Assembly (NCBI GenBank): GCA_900175165.2
Contig: FWWN02000215.1
Coordinates: 1 to 64,000 of the forward strand
DNA length: 64,000 nt
Direction: 5' to 3'
From: Rhizomucor pusillus
Taxonomy: Eukaryota; Mucoromycota; Mucoromycetes; Mucorales; Lichtheimiaceae
This document shows, in pieces, positions 46,517 through 58,105 of this stretch (position 1 is the first letter of the stretch; each line of letters starts with the position of its first letter). A program made the translations under genes and the position numbers. Under the pieces are notes generated by a model, which searched no databases, was not told the origin of the DNA, and saw nothing but the letters and a program-made list of their open reading frames with translations.

Positions 46517-48129
46517 AGGAATAAATAGTGGAGAACTAGATTGCAAATCTCATACCATGCTGGATGCTTTACATGTCTGTGCGACGGGATATGCGGCCGA
46601 ACGATAATTACACAGCCGCCTCATGCATGTCGGTCCATTCATAGCAAAATCAGGAAAATAGGGATGATCGAAGCTACATTTCATCTAAACACGATTAAAT
46701 GCATATATCCCTTCGTATCTGCCTCTAACGACATGTACATACTATTCAATACTATGTTTCATTACTTTGCTTCTCACAGTTGTGCTTTTGTCTTAATGAA
46801 ATGTACAGACCGATATAGTGATATTTAACAATGTTTAATCATTATGAGCTGTAAAATAACAGAATTGACTTCCAAATTTGTAATAGTATTTCAGATGTTG
46901 TGAAGCAAGGTACAGACTTCAAGAATTACCATCACTTATCCATATTGCAATCATATTCAGGCCCTTAGGATCCTTGATGCTGCTATATTAACAACTTTTC
47001 ATCGTTTCTTTAATTCTAATAACTGATGGCTTATTCTGAGCTGAACTGTTTAGGTTCATATGGATGTACGTCTGTTGTCAATCGTTGAAAGTGCCTATTC
47101 ATTCCGATGCACAGACACGCAACGAATATAGACTAATCCTGGTCAAGTGTACAGAACCGTGACACTTTCGGTGGTTAAAGCTCAGCCTCAGCGAAACTTT
47201 ACCGTGCAATGCTCTGCCACGGGCTTGGAAATGTCAACGAGTCGTCAAAACAGACCTAATCAATAGTAAGCATATTTCTTCAATGGGTTTTGCCTGAATC
47301 TATTGGCCGCAAACAGAGAAGAGAATGGATAAAAGTAAATTCGAGGTATCTTATTAATTTCTCCGCCAGCAAGGATAATCTCTAATTGAAAGCCTTGGTT
47401 TAACCTATGATGGCACTTGCAGGCCTAAGGTTGGAACAGAAGGGTGTAGATAGTCATCGCATGCTGCGGGGCATGCTTCGCAAGGATGTGGAAAGGGGTT
47501 GTGCGACGACGGGCGCTGTTGCACCATCAAAACGCCCAGTGCCCAGACCTTTTCGAGAGCGGAAGAGCTTACGATAATCATTGATCACAATATCAAATTA
47601 GAAAAATGATGGCTATACAGTTAAGCAGAAGTAGTTGAGCATAAATACCTGTGCGGCATTGTTTTCCAAGGTCGCATCGGAGCAAGGCTTATTTCTCTTC
47701 ACTCAAAAGCAGATGTCAGTGTTACAGCAATATTAGGTGGCCATTTATGGCAATACCGGATTGATTGTCAAGAACTGTCGCAGCGATGGATGCCGTTACA
47801 AAAAATACTTTATATGCTCATTTCCAGGTTTCGGTGATTTCCTCATGCCGTACGATCTGCACGCGGTTTTGGGGTGGGTAAGTGTATGTGTACCACAAGC
47901 CCCTAGCGTGTTTAGCCACCGGTCGGGTTCTTTCCTTAACGGAACGTTTGACAATAGCACCTGGGCGTGTGCTCGTGGTGTGAGGTGAACCGATCCATCT
48001 ACTAGTTGCCAATGTGTTCGGGATACGATGTCCATCTTTTTCCCTTTCTCCATTTCTAAAAGCTCTCACACTTCCAATCCTTTCTTTCCTTTCTTTTATT
48101 CTCCAGACTTCCTTAACCTTTCGCGATCA
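46517..48129. other. Long intergenic region
   Basis: No gene was seen. AT-rich to about 47400, then more mixed. The last 100 bases before 48130 are strongly pyrimidine-rich (TCCTTTCTTTCCTTTCTTTT), a typical leader for the RasGEF gene. Confidence 0.5.
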
Positions 48130-51110
48130 ATGATTGGCACCGATTTTCTAAAGCAACAATCTCGTGATAAACCGAAATTTACACATATTGCTAGGTACGT
48201 ATGGACTCTGAAAATTTTCGTCTTCACCATACTACGAAACTGAATCGCCCTCATTTCCTGCTCAGTCATGCTGCAGGGAAGCCGCCTGAAAGTTCGACCT
48301 CCACGGACAACACGGCCATTCCACCCCAAGATATCGCTTTCGAGCCATGTATCAGCAGTAGCAGTAGCAACCACCCCATTCTTCTCGAGCCCTCTGCAGG
48401 TGGTCGCGAGCGGGCTGCTCTGGCGACGGTGTTTGGAGTACAAGAATACACAGAATCTACAGTATTCTGGGAGCGGCTGGCCTTTACCGAGAACAAAGGC
48501 ACTGACAGTATGAATAATGAAGACCGTCATAACAATTGCAAATTTGCAAAGCCGGCAATTCAGGCACCAATGCTGGACGATGATGCTCGCTCCGAAAACG
48601 CTCCAAAGATTGACAACGGCCTCCTATCTTTACCAGATATACCAACAGTCAGCAAATTCAGTGATTTTCTTATCGAAGATGAGCATGGCATGGAGCTCAT
48701 GTTTCCAGCCAATCCATCATCTGTGTTGCTACATTCATTTCCCTCGCCCGTAGCCGAAGGAACAGCGGAGGACAGATCATCCATCTTATCATCTGTTAGC
48801 ATCAGCCAGGCGCTACCTGCATCGAACGAGCTGTTGCATGAAAGCACTAGTACAAGTGAAACTACGACGACCTCAAATATAACATCGACAATCTCTCCAC
48901 CACGACTATTCATTGGATATCCTCCGGCCATTTTCGATATGCTTACATCAGACGATGACGAGCGTATCATTGTCTGGGGACAACCACCTACATCACCTGT
49001 TTCCTCTTCACATCAGAAAATAGCCTGCTCATCACCATCAATATTATCAGGAGACAACGACAACAAACCCTCATCCCTGCGAGGATTTTCGTCAAACGCG
49101 ACCCTATCGTCGGCACCGAAACGTCGTTCAAAGTTAGTTAGTTCTGCACGAATGTCGGCCCAATCAATCTTTGCCGATGGATTGCACAAGCTCGGCCGCC
49201 AAAAAAGCTTGCCTGCTAGGCGTCTCCAGCCTCTTTCAAAGTTGTCACACCATCAGTCCTCTTCGGAATCCAGGGACGCACCAACTCTGGTCAAGCGTGC
49301 CAGCTTTTCCCTTAAGCGCAACAGCGTTTCGGAGATGCAAGGTGAAACGTTGTCAGCGGTGCAACAGGAACAGACTGATGAAAAAGTCATCGTGGCTGCA
49401 TCTGTGGAAAAGCTCGTGGAAAAATTGACGAGCACTTTGGGTAAGTCAGGCAATAACCGCTCATTATTGCACGATAATAATTCGAAACTTAGATTATACT
49501 TTGATGACTGACTTCTTTTTGACGTACCGGGCCTTTATCTCGCCAATACAGCTTTGCAAGTTGCTAATTTTACGCTTTCGGTGGGCACTTGAAAACGATC
49601 AAGAGTCTCGCAAAATCGTGAGAATTAGGTAAGCGAGGAATATGCTGTATACCCAAAAGTGGCAAAAAGCTCTGAACATGTAAAACCTAAATAAGGACAT
49701 TCGTGGTTATGCGGCACTGGTTACTCAACTACTTTGTGCATGATTTCTTGCCATGCCGTGAGCTCCGGCTTACTCTGATATCTTTCCTAAATACGCTTTC
49801 ATCCAACACTACTGTATGCAAATCGGCTCGAGACCAACGAATCGTTAAAGGTCTGAAGCGTATCATCAAGCGTCTCAAGCTGGTTCACATGAGTCGCCCG
49901 AATGATGATATCAAGTTCGCCAACGATGTTCCACCCAGACCGCAACTTTTATCATCTGACTGCAGCACATTCTCTACTGCAATGGATTATGCCCCTATTG
50001 ACGATGATGATTCTAACGATAGTGTCCTCACACCGGGTGACTCTGAGGCCGTTCTTCACGATGCCTACATGTTCAATCTTTCACCATGCGATATCGCAGC
50101 AGACGACATTTGGGAAGAGGAGCATGCCATGGCCAAGTTACAATACGAGAGGCGCCGAAAAGAAGAGGAGGATGAGCGTCAGAGAGCAGAGTTCTTTAGC
50201 TATTCTGGAGACTCGGTAGGAGAAGCGCCGTCGTCACCTTCATCACCACCGCCATTGACTCCTACCGAAGAAGCAAACTTCAACAGCAATAGCGGCACAA
50301 AACGATTGCCTAACCATGGTAGTGTAAAGCGACCACCTTTACCATCATCGTTTCTTTCCTCCACTTCATCCAGCATACATTCTCTGTTAGAAGAGCAAAA
50401 CAGCAGCCCTAAACCGTTCTTAGAAAACGTGACATCCAAGGGCGGACGACAATACGTTCCTGCAACGATCATACACGACGTAACGCCAGAAGGACAAGAA
50501 CATGAAAAGCAGATCCGCAGGGTTCCATCCAAAAAATGGTGCAAGGCCTCTCCTGATGAATCGCCTGTCAATATGGTCAAGCAGCAAGCAGCCGAACGCA
50601 GCTTACCAGCAGACGTTGCTGGTGAGCTAGGCGATGTACGTGATCACCCCCTCCCCAGCCAGACTATTCCCGTTGTCGGCCCCGATGGTCTCTCTCGTCG
50701 TTTGTCTCGGAAAAGCATCGAGAAACGCAGAAGCGAGAAGAATTTGCGTGAGCTGACGGGCTCTGACAGCGCACCCGCTTCTATGGTTACAACGCCGCGG
50801 TTGACAGGCATGGATAGCAGCACTAGCAGCACATCTGACATTCCGCCCTTGCCCACAGCCGTGACGGCAGCTACAAGTGATTCTGCACCTGTCTCTCGCC
50901 TATCTCTGCAACGTAAAAAGAGTTTTCCAACTTTCAAGAGCTCAAATAATTCGTCAAGCAGTCAATCATCTTCACCTCTCAAGGATACATTTGAAGCTCT
51001 CCCCTATGACAAGACGACTGCCGCTCCGCCTCCTGCCACTACATTTTCTGAACCCGCAAAACACACGCATAAGCGAAGGCTATCAAAGAAACTTGCTAAG
51101 CTGTTTAAGC

Positions 51111-51144
<34 letters not shown>

Positions 51145-52622
51145 CCAGCAAGAAACGTCTGCCAAGCAAGAGCCATTACCCAGACAGGAAATGCAGCTGT
51201 CCTCAGACTCTGCCAAAGTCGAAATAGCGCAGGAGCAAGCTGGTGGAGGCTTGCAAGGCAACATCTTGGGTCACGTAGTTGCAGAGTTGCGTACAAATCT
51301 TCAGGATGATTTCGAAGCGAAGCGTATAAGCGTTATCCAGACAGGCAAGACAGCCCGTGCTCGTGCCAAGAATGGACCTATCTATCTCAGTCATCTTGCA
51401 TCAGAATCCATGAACTTCGATAGTGCTAGCTGTATGTATATTCAAGAAGATGCTGCTGCTGACGAAAGTGCAGATGACGAGGACGAAAATAATGCACAGA
51501 ATGACAACAAACGGCTAAGTCGTGGTCTTTCTATACGGTCCACCAACAATGCTGGACGTACCTTATCACTCATTGTGGAGCCGGATCGATGGGCACTGCA
51601 AGCTGAACAACAGACAGAAGAGCCTGAAGAAGACTGGCGGCGGTCACTACCACAGGTATCAGCACAGATAATCATGTCATCAGCAACTGGACATCAGCAA
51701 TCAGATCATCCTCCTCCAAACTCAGTCCCTGCTCTCCTTCACACTACAGATTGCAGCACGCTCCAAAAGAAACCAGGCGAAAAAAGTTTCATTCTCAAAT
51801 ACCGATCGAGCAAGCTTGCTCAACAGTTCTGCATAATTGAGCAGCATATATTATGCGGTGTTGAGTGGGAAGAACTAGTTGATTGTCGATGGCGGGATGG
51901 CGTTGCTGCCTCTGGAGGTGTACAGCGACTTATTCAGCGATTCAATACGGTTTGTCAATGGGTCGCTTCCGAAATAGTAACTGCAAAGGATACAAGCGAG
52001 CGCATTGAAATTATCCGGAAATTTATCCGCATAGCACAGGTAAGAGCTGATTGAAGATCAAGTTTGTGCAATGTTTTACTGACAGGAGCAAACATTGCAG
52101 AAATGCAAAGCGTACGCAAATTTTGCAACGCTGCTCCAAATATTACTTGGTTTGCAATCACCTGCTATATCTCGTCTTCAAGCAACGTGGAGCCAAGTGG
52201 GTACAGCTGATATGCGAGTACTCAACCAGCTTTTCGAATTTACATCTCCAATGAAAAACTGGAAGAATATGAGAGATAGCATGGCCAATGTTGCTGAAGG
52301 ACACGATGAAGATGATGGCAAGGGGTGTATTCCTTTCCTGGGAATTTACCTATCTGATCTTGTCTTCAACTCTGAGTTGCCTGCATATATTGAGCCAACT
52401 CGGCCAAAAGGCGCATGCGAGTCTCTAGTCCTACGGCAGCCACTAGTGAACTTCCACAAGCACCGCATCACTGCCACTGTTATAAAGCGCGTGCTTGCAT
52501 TCCAAAACCTCGCAAGACGATACCCGTACGTACCCGATCCGCAGCTTTACGAGCGCTGCCTCCATCTGGAGACAGTGGATAGCGAAACAATTCGTAAAAT
52601 GAGCCTGGAGCTCGAACACTAG
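48130..52622 (+). CDS. Ras guanine-nucleotide exchange factor (REM + CDC25-type catalytic domain)
   Basis: Preferred exons: 48130-48194, 48266-49440, 49493-49628, 49696-52039, 52101-52622; 1413 residues. The first 410 residues are Ser/Thr-rich and disordered. A RasGEF-N (REM) block starts LMTDFFLTYRAFISPIQLCK (about 416) and continues RTFVVMRHWLLNYFVHDFLP. A roughly 650-residue low-complexity linker follows, with an 11-Gln tract. The catalytic domain starts near FILKYRSSKLAQQFCIIEQH and contains FATLLQILLGLQSPAISRLQ and IPFLGIYLSDL. It should load GTP onto Ras-type GTPases upstream of cAMP or MAPK signalling. An alternative start is the ATG at 48201, in the same frame without the first intron. 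The last intron could also end at 52085, adding five residues. Confidence 0.88.
51110..51142 (+). repeat. (CAA)11 microsatellite coding poly-Gln in the RasGEF linker
   Basis: Eleven uninterrupted CAA triplets inside the long exon, encoding eleven Gln followed by His-Gln-Gln. The pure codon repeat suggests a length-variable locus. Confidence 0.95.
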
Positions 52623-52752
52623 AATCCATAGATTACATATAACAACACACACACTCAGCCTCACTGTAACCCTTTTAACATGGAGGAAGATGATAATAGC
52701 TATTAACGTCGCATTTCATTTCTTGATACACTTCTGTATTGTACAAATTTAC

Positions 52753-53374
52753 TCAGTCGGAAGGAGGTATTAACTTTTTAAATTCTGTAAAGTCGATTTG
52801 GCCGTCCTTGTTGACATCTGCTTCGTGCATCATATCTTTTATTTCTTCGGGGCTTAGTTTCTCGCCGAGTCTGCACATGACTTCGGCTAGTTCTTGCTCG
52901 CTGATAAATCCATCACCATTCTTGTCGAATGCCTTGAAGCACTCACGTAGATCATCTTCCTCGTGGTAGCTTATCCGCTTCTTGGCATCTGACAGCGGCG
53001 GGTATGACTTGCTCTTCTGGGTCGTTGATCTTCTTACTGCACCGCCGATGCTCGTTTGCTGGTGAGGCATATACTTTACCATGGCCGCCACAAACTCCTT
53101 AAAGTCGATACGCCCATCCTTGTTGCTGTCCACAGAATTAAGTATCTCGTTCAAATCCTTGTCTTGAGATGATACACCGAGACTTTTTAGAATATCCCCA
53201 AACTCGTAAACCGTGATGACTCCATCGTGATCACGATCAAAAATCTCAAAAGCTATACAGTTTACGGTAAGCAACATATTGAAGCGGAAAGAATGGAAAG
53301 CAATAGTAGATTGGTCATGCTATCTACTTGCCGTTCTCGAGAGATTCTCGCTCTTCTGCTGTAATGTCGTTCAT
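52753..53374 (-). CDS. Calmodulin-like protein with four EF-hands
   Basis: Two exons on the minus strand: 53374-53332 and 53252-52753; 180 residues. The first exon encodes MNDITAEERESLEN and the second continues AFEIFDRDHDGVITVYEF. The four Ca-binding loops are DRDHDGVITVYE, DSNKDGRIDFKE, DKNGDGFISEQE and DVNKDGQIDFTE, all with the acidic residues in place. The central linker between hands 2 and 3 is about 30 residues longer than in calmodulin and is basic/Ser-rich, so this is a calmodulin-like sensor rather than calmodulin itself. The intron starts GCAAGT at 53331; the nearest GT donor leads to a stop. It converges on the RasGEF, with 130 bp between stops. Confidence 0.9.
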
Positions 53375-53710
53375 CTGCTGCTGCAAGCAATTGACACCCG
53401 CCTAACAGTGGTTGCACCAAATCTCTGCATAAACACAGCGCTGTGTGATCCTAAAATGTCTGGGGTCATATCTGCCAATAAAACTGTAATACTGTCCGGC
53501 AGAATGAAAAACCAGGACGCAAAAACTGTGATGCTCCGCAGGTTCATGACGCCTGAATGCCATCCTTCGTGCGCCTGGAGTGTCTATTGCACAAGGGTTC
53601 CATGGTCTTCTGCAGAGTGCTACAAACTGCTTCCCGTATCTCAGTTTTCTTCCCTTCTTTCGTCTTCTTACTGCAAAAGCCAAGTATCAGCAATTTATCT
53701 TAAGCTTCAG
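53375..53710. other. Intergenic between divergent genes
   Basis: Promoter side of the EF-hand gene and of the uncertain gene on its right. The frame open across 53279-53839 is only coding-like after 53711. Confidence 0.4.
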
Positions 53711-54640
53711 ATGGCACCTAAACAACAAAGAGGAAGACCATCTGGCCAAAAGGACAAGCCATGTTACCGTACCGGTCAGCCAAGCAAGCTGAACACGAGA
53801 GAAACCAATCAAACAACGCTTTCGTTTGCACGCATGTAAGGAGAAGCGGAGCATGATATACAATCAAAGCTCGGAAGAGCTGCTGGAAACGAGCAGTCTA
53901 CAAAAGACGTTCATAGGTAGACAAGACTACAGGGTTGTCACGAAGTAACGATTGTCAATAGTAACGGTTGCTTTATACAGAGATAACAATGATAATCATG
54001 TTGCTCTTTGTGGTGTTAGTGAACTGCTTCTGCTGCGGAGAATATCGTGAATACCAAGATGGAAGGGATGAAGTCAAATACAGTAATTTGCTGCACAAAG
54101 TTGAGCAGCTATCTAAACGGGAAGGTGATGTGCGATTCACGAGGGCATTGTTTACAAGTACTAGGCAAGAATCAATAACAGCATATTGCATATCAAAGTC
54201 CGGAATGCCATGCAGCTTTACCTGTATCACTATCCAACGAATTAGCTATAATTTTTAGCGAAGATCTGGCTCGAGTAAAGAGCCAAGACTACAGCAGATC
54301 CTCAACGAAGATGGAAACAATGGGTCGAGGTTTACGGGCCATGTTTTATAAAGTCCACAAACCCAAATTCATTGTCAAGCAACTAAGCATCCAAAAAGGA
54401 TAACACTCCAAGCTGATTTTAACGATCTCTCACGTCGAGTGATGATGCTGAAAGAATACTTGATTAGCTTCATCCAAAAGCGCATGGAAAGTAATTTTCT
54501 CGACTTTTTGGATAAACTACTCCGGAAGGTTGGTCATCATAAGATTCAGTCGTCTGAGATTCTACTGTACTTCGCACTAGAATTTGTGATGAATCGCTGT
54601 TTACGCAGTAGGTTTATTGAGAGAAAACGATTTAAAGATG
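53711..54640 (+). pseudogene. Unresolved gene or pseudogene with an AT-hook-like N-terminus
   Basis: From the ATG at 53711 the protein begins MAPKQQRGRPSGQKDKPCYR, with an AT-hook core RGRP, and then TNQTTLSFARM, near which GTAAGG could be a donor. Later plus-strand stretches look coding in changing frames: 54046-54160 (DEVKYSNLLHKVEQLSKREG), 54260-54402 after a TTTTTAG acceptor (RAMFYKVHKPKFIVKQLSIQ) and 54405-54640 (MMLKEYLISFIQKRMESNFL, then LLYFALEFVMNRCLRSRF). Between the last two the frame slips by one base at CAAAAAGGATAA with no obvious intron. So this may be a decayed gene rather than a complex one. No family was recognised. Confidence 0.35.
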
Positions 54641-54645
54641 CATTA

Positions 54646-57179
54646 TTAAGCGTCACAGTTGGAAGAGGAAGTATTGGAGGCGGTAAAGGGAGATGGTTCT
54701 TCTGTCAGCTCTATAAAATTATGGTATCCAGTGCTCACAGTTGTTGCTGATGTTAGCTTGGTAATAGCTGCAATGTTTTGACCGTTCTGGGTGATAGCCT
54801 TGGCAGCGGCGATAGATGACTTGCGGCGATGCAGGCGCTTCTCGTCGAGCATGTTTTGGCGTTCCAAAGCCTTTGCAAAGAAAAGATCTGGATCGGTGCA
54901 AGTACCGAGTGCTCGGCGCATCTGGGTATTGAGAAAGCTCAGACCGATCTGGTAGGATGCGTTCATCCAACCAAACCCTTCCCGTGGAACGTATTTAAAG
55001 TCGACACCAACGTTGCCATATTCAACTTGAACCTGGTGTGTTAAACTGACGACATCGTACTTTTCAGGGACAACACCGTTAAAATCGACAAATGACTTTG
55101 TAATGCTAAGTAGCAGCAAATAATCAGTATACGATGCGATGTATAGCTTTCATGTGCTCCAAGTTTATATACGCTTACGTGTAAAGCCAACGATAAGCAA
55201 GTCGACGAGCAATATCTGGCATGTCGTAGTTCTCAAAAGCCCCCCATGCCATGATCTGGTGCGGAGCCCATCCAAATGGAAAATCCCATTGTCTGTTAGG
55301 TCGATCTAGAGAGATGACTCCCCGGGATTCCTCTGTTCCGGAAACTAATCCGCCCAATGCTTCAAATTTATGTAGGGAAGCTTTTGCCATCTTTTGCGCC
55401 TGTTCTGGACTAGCGCATCCTGCCCACATGGTCCAGAACGCAGTAACCGATTCATATCTGCTTTGCTCCTTTAGAACAGTATCGTAATCGTAGAATAGAC
55501 TGTTCTCCTCGTTCCAGAGATACTTGTCCATCCGCTCCTTTCGTTGCACTGCTCTCTTGGTCCACATAGATGCTGTCAATGGATTGCCATCTGTATCTCT
55601 GAAATCGTCTTGGAAGATACTCTGTATGCAATATGCAATGTCGGTCTCATATTTGTACAAGAGAGCATTCAAATCCACAGTAGCAAGGTTTGCACACCGT
55701 TTCTCGAATCGATAGGTGGTATCGTGTCCAGATTCACGGACAGCGCGATCATGTAAAAAGTATTCATCCAGTTCCGGTTCTTTGATGACCGCATCGTTGT
55801 ATTGCTGCATATACTCTTCAATCGATAAATTGAGCTTTTCAGCGTAGGGTGCGATAACGTGATCAAAGTGGGATGCTTCAGTTTCCGGTGGGATACCAAC
55901 ACCTGCAGGGCGATATCGCGACAATCCGGTGTCTGGATCTAAGCGCGGTGCTGACATCCACACTGTATCGTATTCCTTTATAGCAGCAAGCATGCATTTC
56001 CGCAGCCACGCTTTGTTCTCTTCCGGGTTGTCTGTTGGTAGATGCTTGTATACACGTAGAGCCATGTCGGTCAGAAATGGAGGTTGTGATCGAGACAAGT
56101 AATAGGATCGATTAGCGTTTAGAATCTTGCCATAATGCCGAATTTCATAGACAAAGTTGTCAACCATGCCCTTGGCCAAGTCGACACGACCGTCGATAAG
56201 CAGACCCAAGGCAATAAAGTATGAATCCCATCCGTACATTTCATTAAATCGACCTCCTGGTACTACAAACGGCACACCTTGCATCTTGCCGTTGACCTTT
56301 TCCATAGCAAGTGTCAATATACCAGGTTTGTCGTTGATACTCTTCACATATTCAGGGGTTAGATCTTTGGGCAGCCGCTCCACCTGCAAGTTGAGATGTG
56401 GTCGATCATTTGCCACCTGGCAATAGTACTCGTATGTCTCTTGTTCATCGTATGGAATGTAGATACGCGGGTTGTGATCAGCTGTCCGGTTCTTTGGGTC
56501 TGCGCAGATAGTTTCGAGACCTTGTGCATCGATGCGTCGTGTAAGTCCGTCCCAAAAATGGTTACGAATCATGCGTGACAGACGATCAACAGGATTTTCA
56601 TTGAGTCTGGCTTCATCCAAAACGATATGTTTGCGTCCAAAATCGTTCGCGAGTGCAAGCTCCTGCAACAGATTGGAGAGCATATAAGTGCCACGGATAT
56701 CAATCGTACGATATCCACCGGAATCTGCAGTGCCAACAGAGAAAGTTTTTGGGCCCAGGTCGTTTACTGTGATTTGAAAATCGCCATCCGTATCTTCCTG
56801 TTCTACCAAGATTCGCAACGTCTCTTTAACATCCAATAGAAACTTTTGTGCTTTGCTCTTATCATCTGCGCATGCAAGCGCACAATTTTTGTCATGTTAA
56901 CGGGTTGAAGAAAGTGGGGGATGGCAGAAATGTTGCCAGCTTACCGTGAGATGCTCTTCGCCTTCTATATGCGGCATCATCTTTGGATAATGTTTTCGAG
57001 CCCTAATTCGCAAGGTTTATCGAACGTTCCCATACAAAGTTCGGCTCGGTACCCCTTACAGTGAGTGTTTTCATTCGGCTGATACTGGCTCCAGAGTTAT
57101 TTCCGGTTGTATAATATGTACTAGCAGGTGCATGCACATCCACCTCCTGGTCGGCTTTTACGTGTATTGTGGTTTGCAT
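54646..57179 (-). CDS. NTH1: Neutral trehalase (GH37), NTH1-like
   Basis: Four exons on the minus strand: 57179-57060, 57002-56945, 56865-55179, 55105-54646; 774 residues. The N-terminal regulatory region carries [10 protein letters not shown], a strong PKA-type phosphosite (R-R-x-S). Next comes the Ca-binding loop [12 protein letters not shown] found in fungal neutral trehalases. The GH37 catalytic domain has [33 protein letters not shown] and [20 protein letters not shown]. It splits cytosolic trehalose into two glucose on germination or recovery from stress. The first exons were placed so that an in-frame TAG at 57005 falls in an intron (donor GTAAGG). The 3' end lies within 10 bp of the uncertain gene to the left. 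Confidence 0.93.
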
Positions 57180-58105
57180 GGAGAGATATGGAGAAGTTAT
57201 CAAAGGAAAGAAGAGCTGGAGTAAACGGGGAGATGTTGGGATTTTGATGGTCCCTTGACTCAGATATCATTGTCATTGGTTCGGCCCTCCATTTTTTACA
57301 CGCCAAAAAATAACTCCGCCCAGGCACGCAGCAATCCTTTTTTGGCTCAGCCGAACCATCCACCGTCAGCGTCGCCCTCATAGGCATCTTTTCAGAAGTT
57401 ACATTGCTCGTACGACCTCTTCCTCTCCTGGGTATGTGGGTAGATACACTTTTTCCCAAAAGTAATGGTAATTTTATAATACATTTATACACCAAAACGA
57501 CAAATTGCAGCGACATTAATTTTTGGAAAAAGTGTATACTACAATATAATATGACATAATTATTAACGTGCTGAGCAGATACTTTGACATTTTGTAACAA
57601 ATAGTACACGGAAAATACTGCGTGCTGCTCGCAACGGTTTACCTTTTTCACCAGAAAATGCGTCTGCTACTTGTGTTCTGAAGACGGAGGATTGGCATCT
57701 GTTAGCTTTTCAAAATGAACTAGTCTTTCGAATTGGGCATATTGTCATCAAGCTATTGGTTCACTAAATATATTTAATGTCAACTCTTTCACTTGTCAGC
57801 TTTGCATCCATCTTTGTGGCCTTGCAATAGCGGATTTCTCACACTATATGACATACGCGGAAGGATACAGGATCAAAGGCCTCCGTTGTTTACATATTTC
57901 GAAACGTCAAATCCTTGTTACGCCACCAATCAATAAGCGATTCCGCTGACGAGTAAAGTCTGAGAGCTGGCATAATCTGATAAGTAACGTAATTTGATAC
58001 GGAATACTGTTGGTTATATATTGCTCTCTTCAGCTATATGTAATAAAACTAGCAAAAAGGAACGCCAAAGATGACAAGATCAAGGATTAAACATTAAAGC
58101 ATCAG
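57180..58105. other. Intergenic; trehalase promoter and 3' end of the next minus gene
   Basis: A long minus ORF (57651-57121) runs through the trehalase leader but has no ATG-linked domain and is treated as chance. The remainder (57700-58100) is AT-rich with only short ORFs. Confidence 0.45.

Noticed and set aside
51110..51142. CAA repeat as a CRISPR-like or regulatory array
   Set aside because: It is a plain codon microsatellite within an open exon.
57121..57651. 176-codon minus ORF over the trehalase leader
   Set aside because: The spliced trehalase start explains the only coding-like part (57060-57179); the rest has no domain or suitable ATG.
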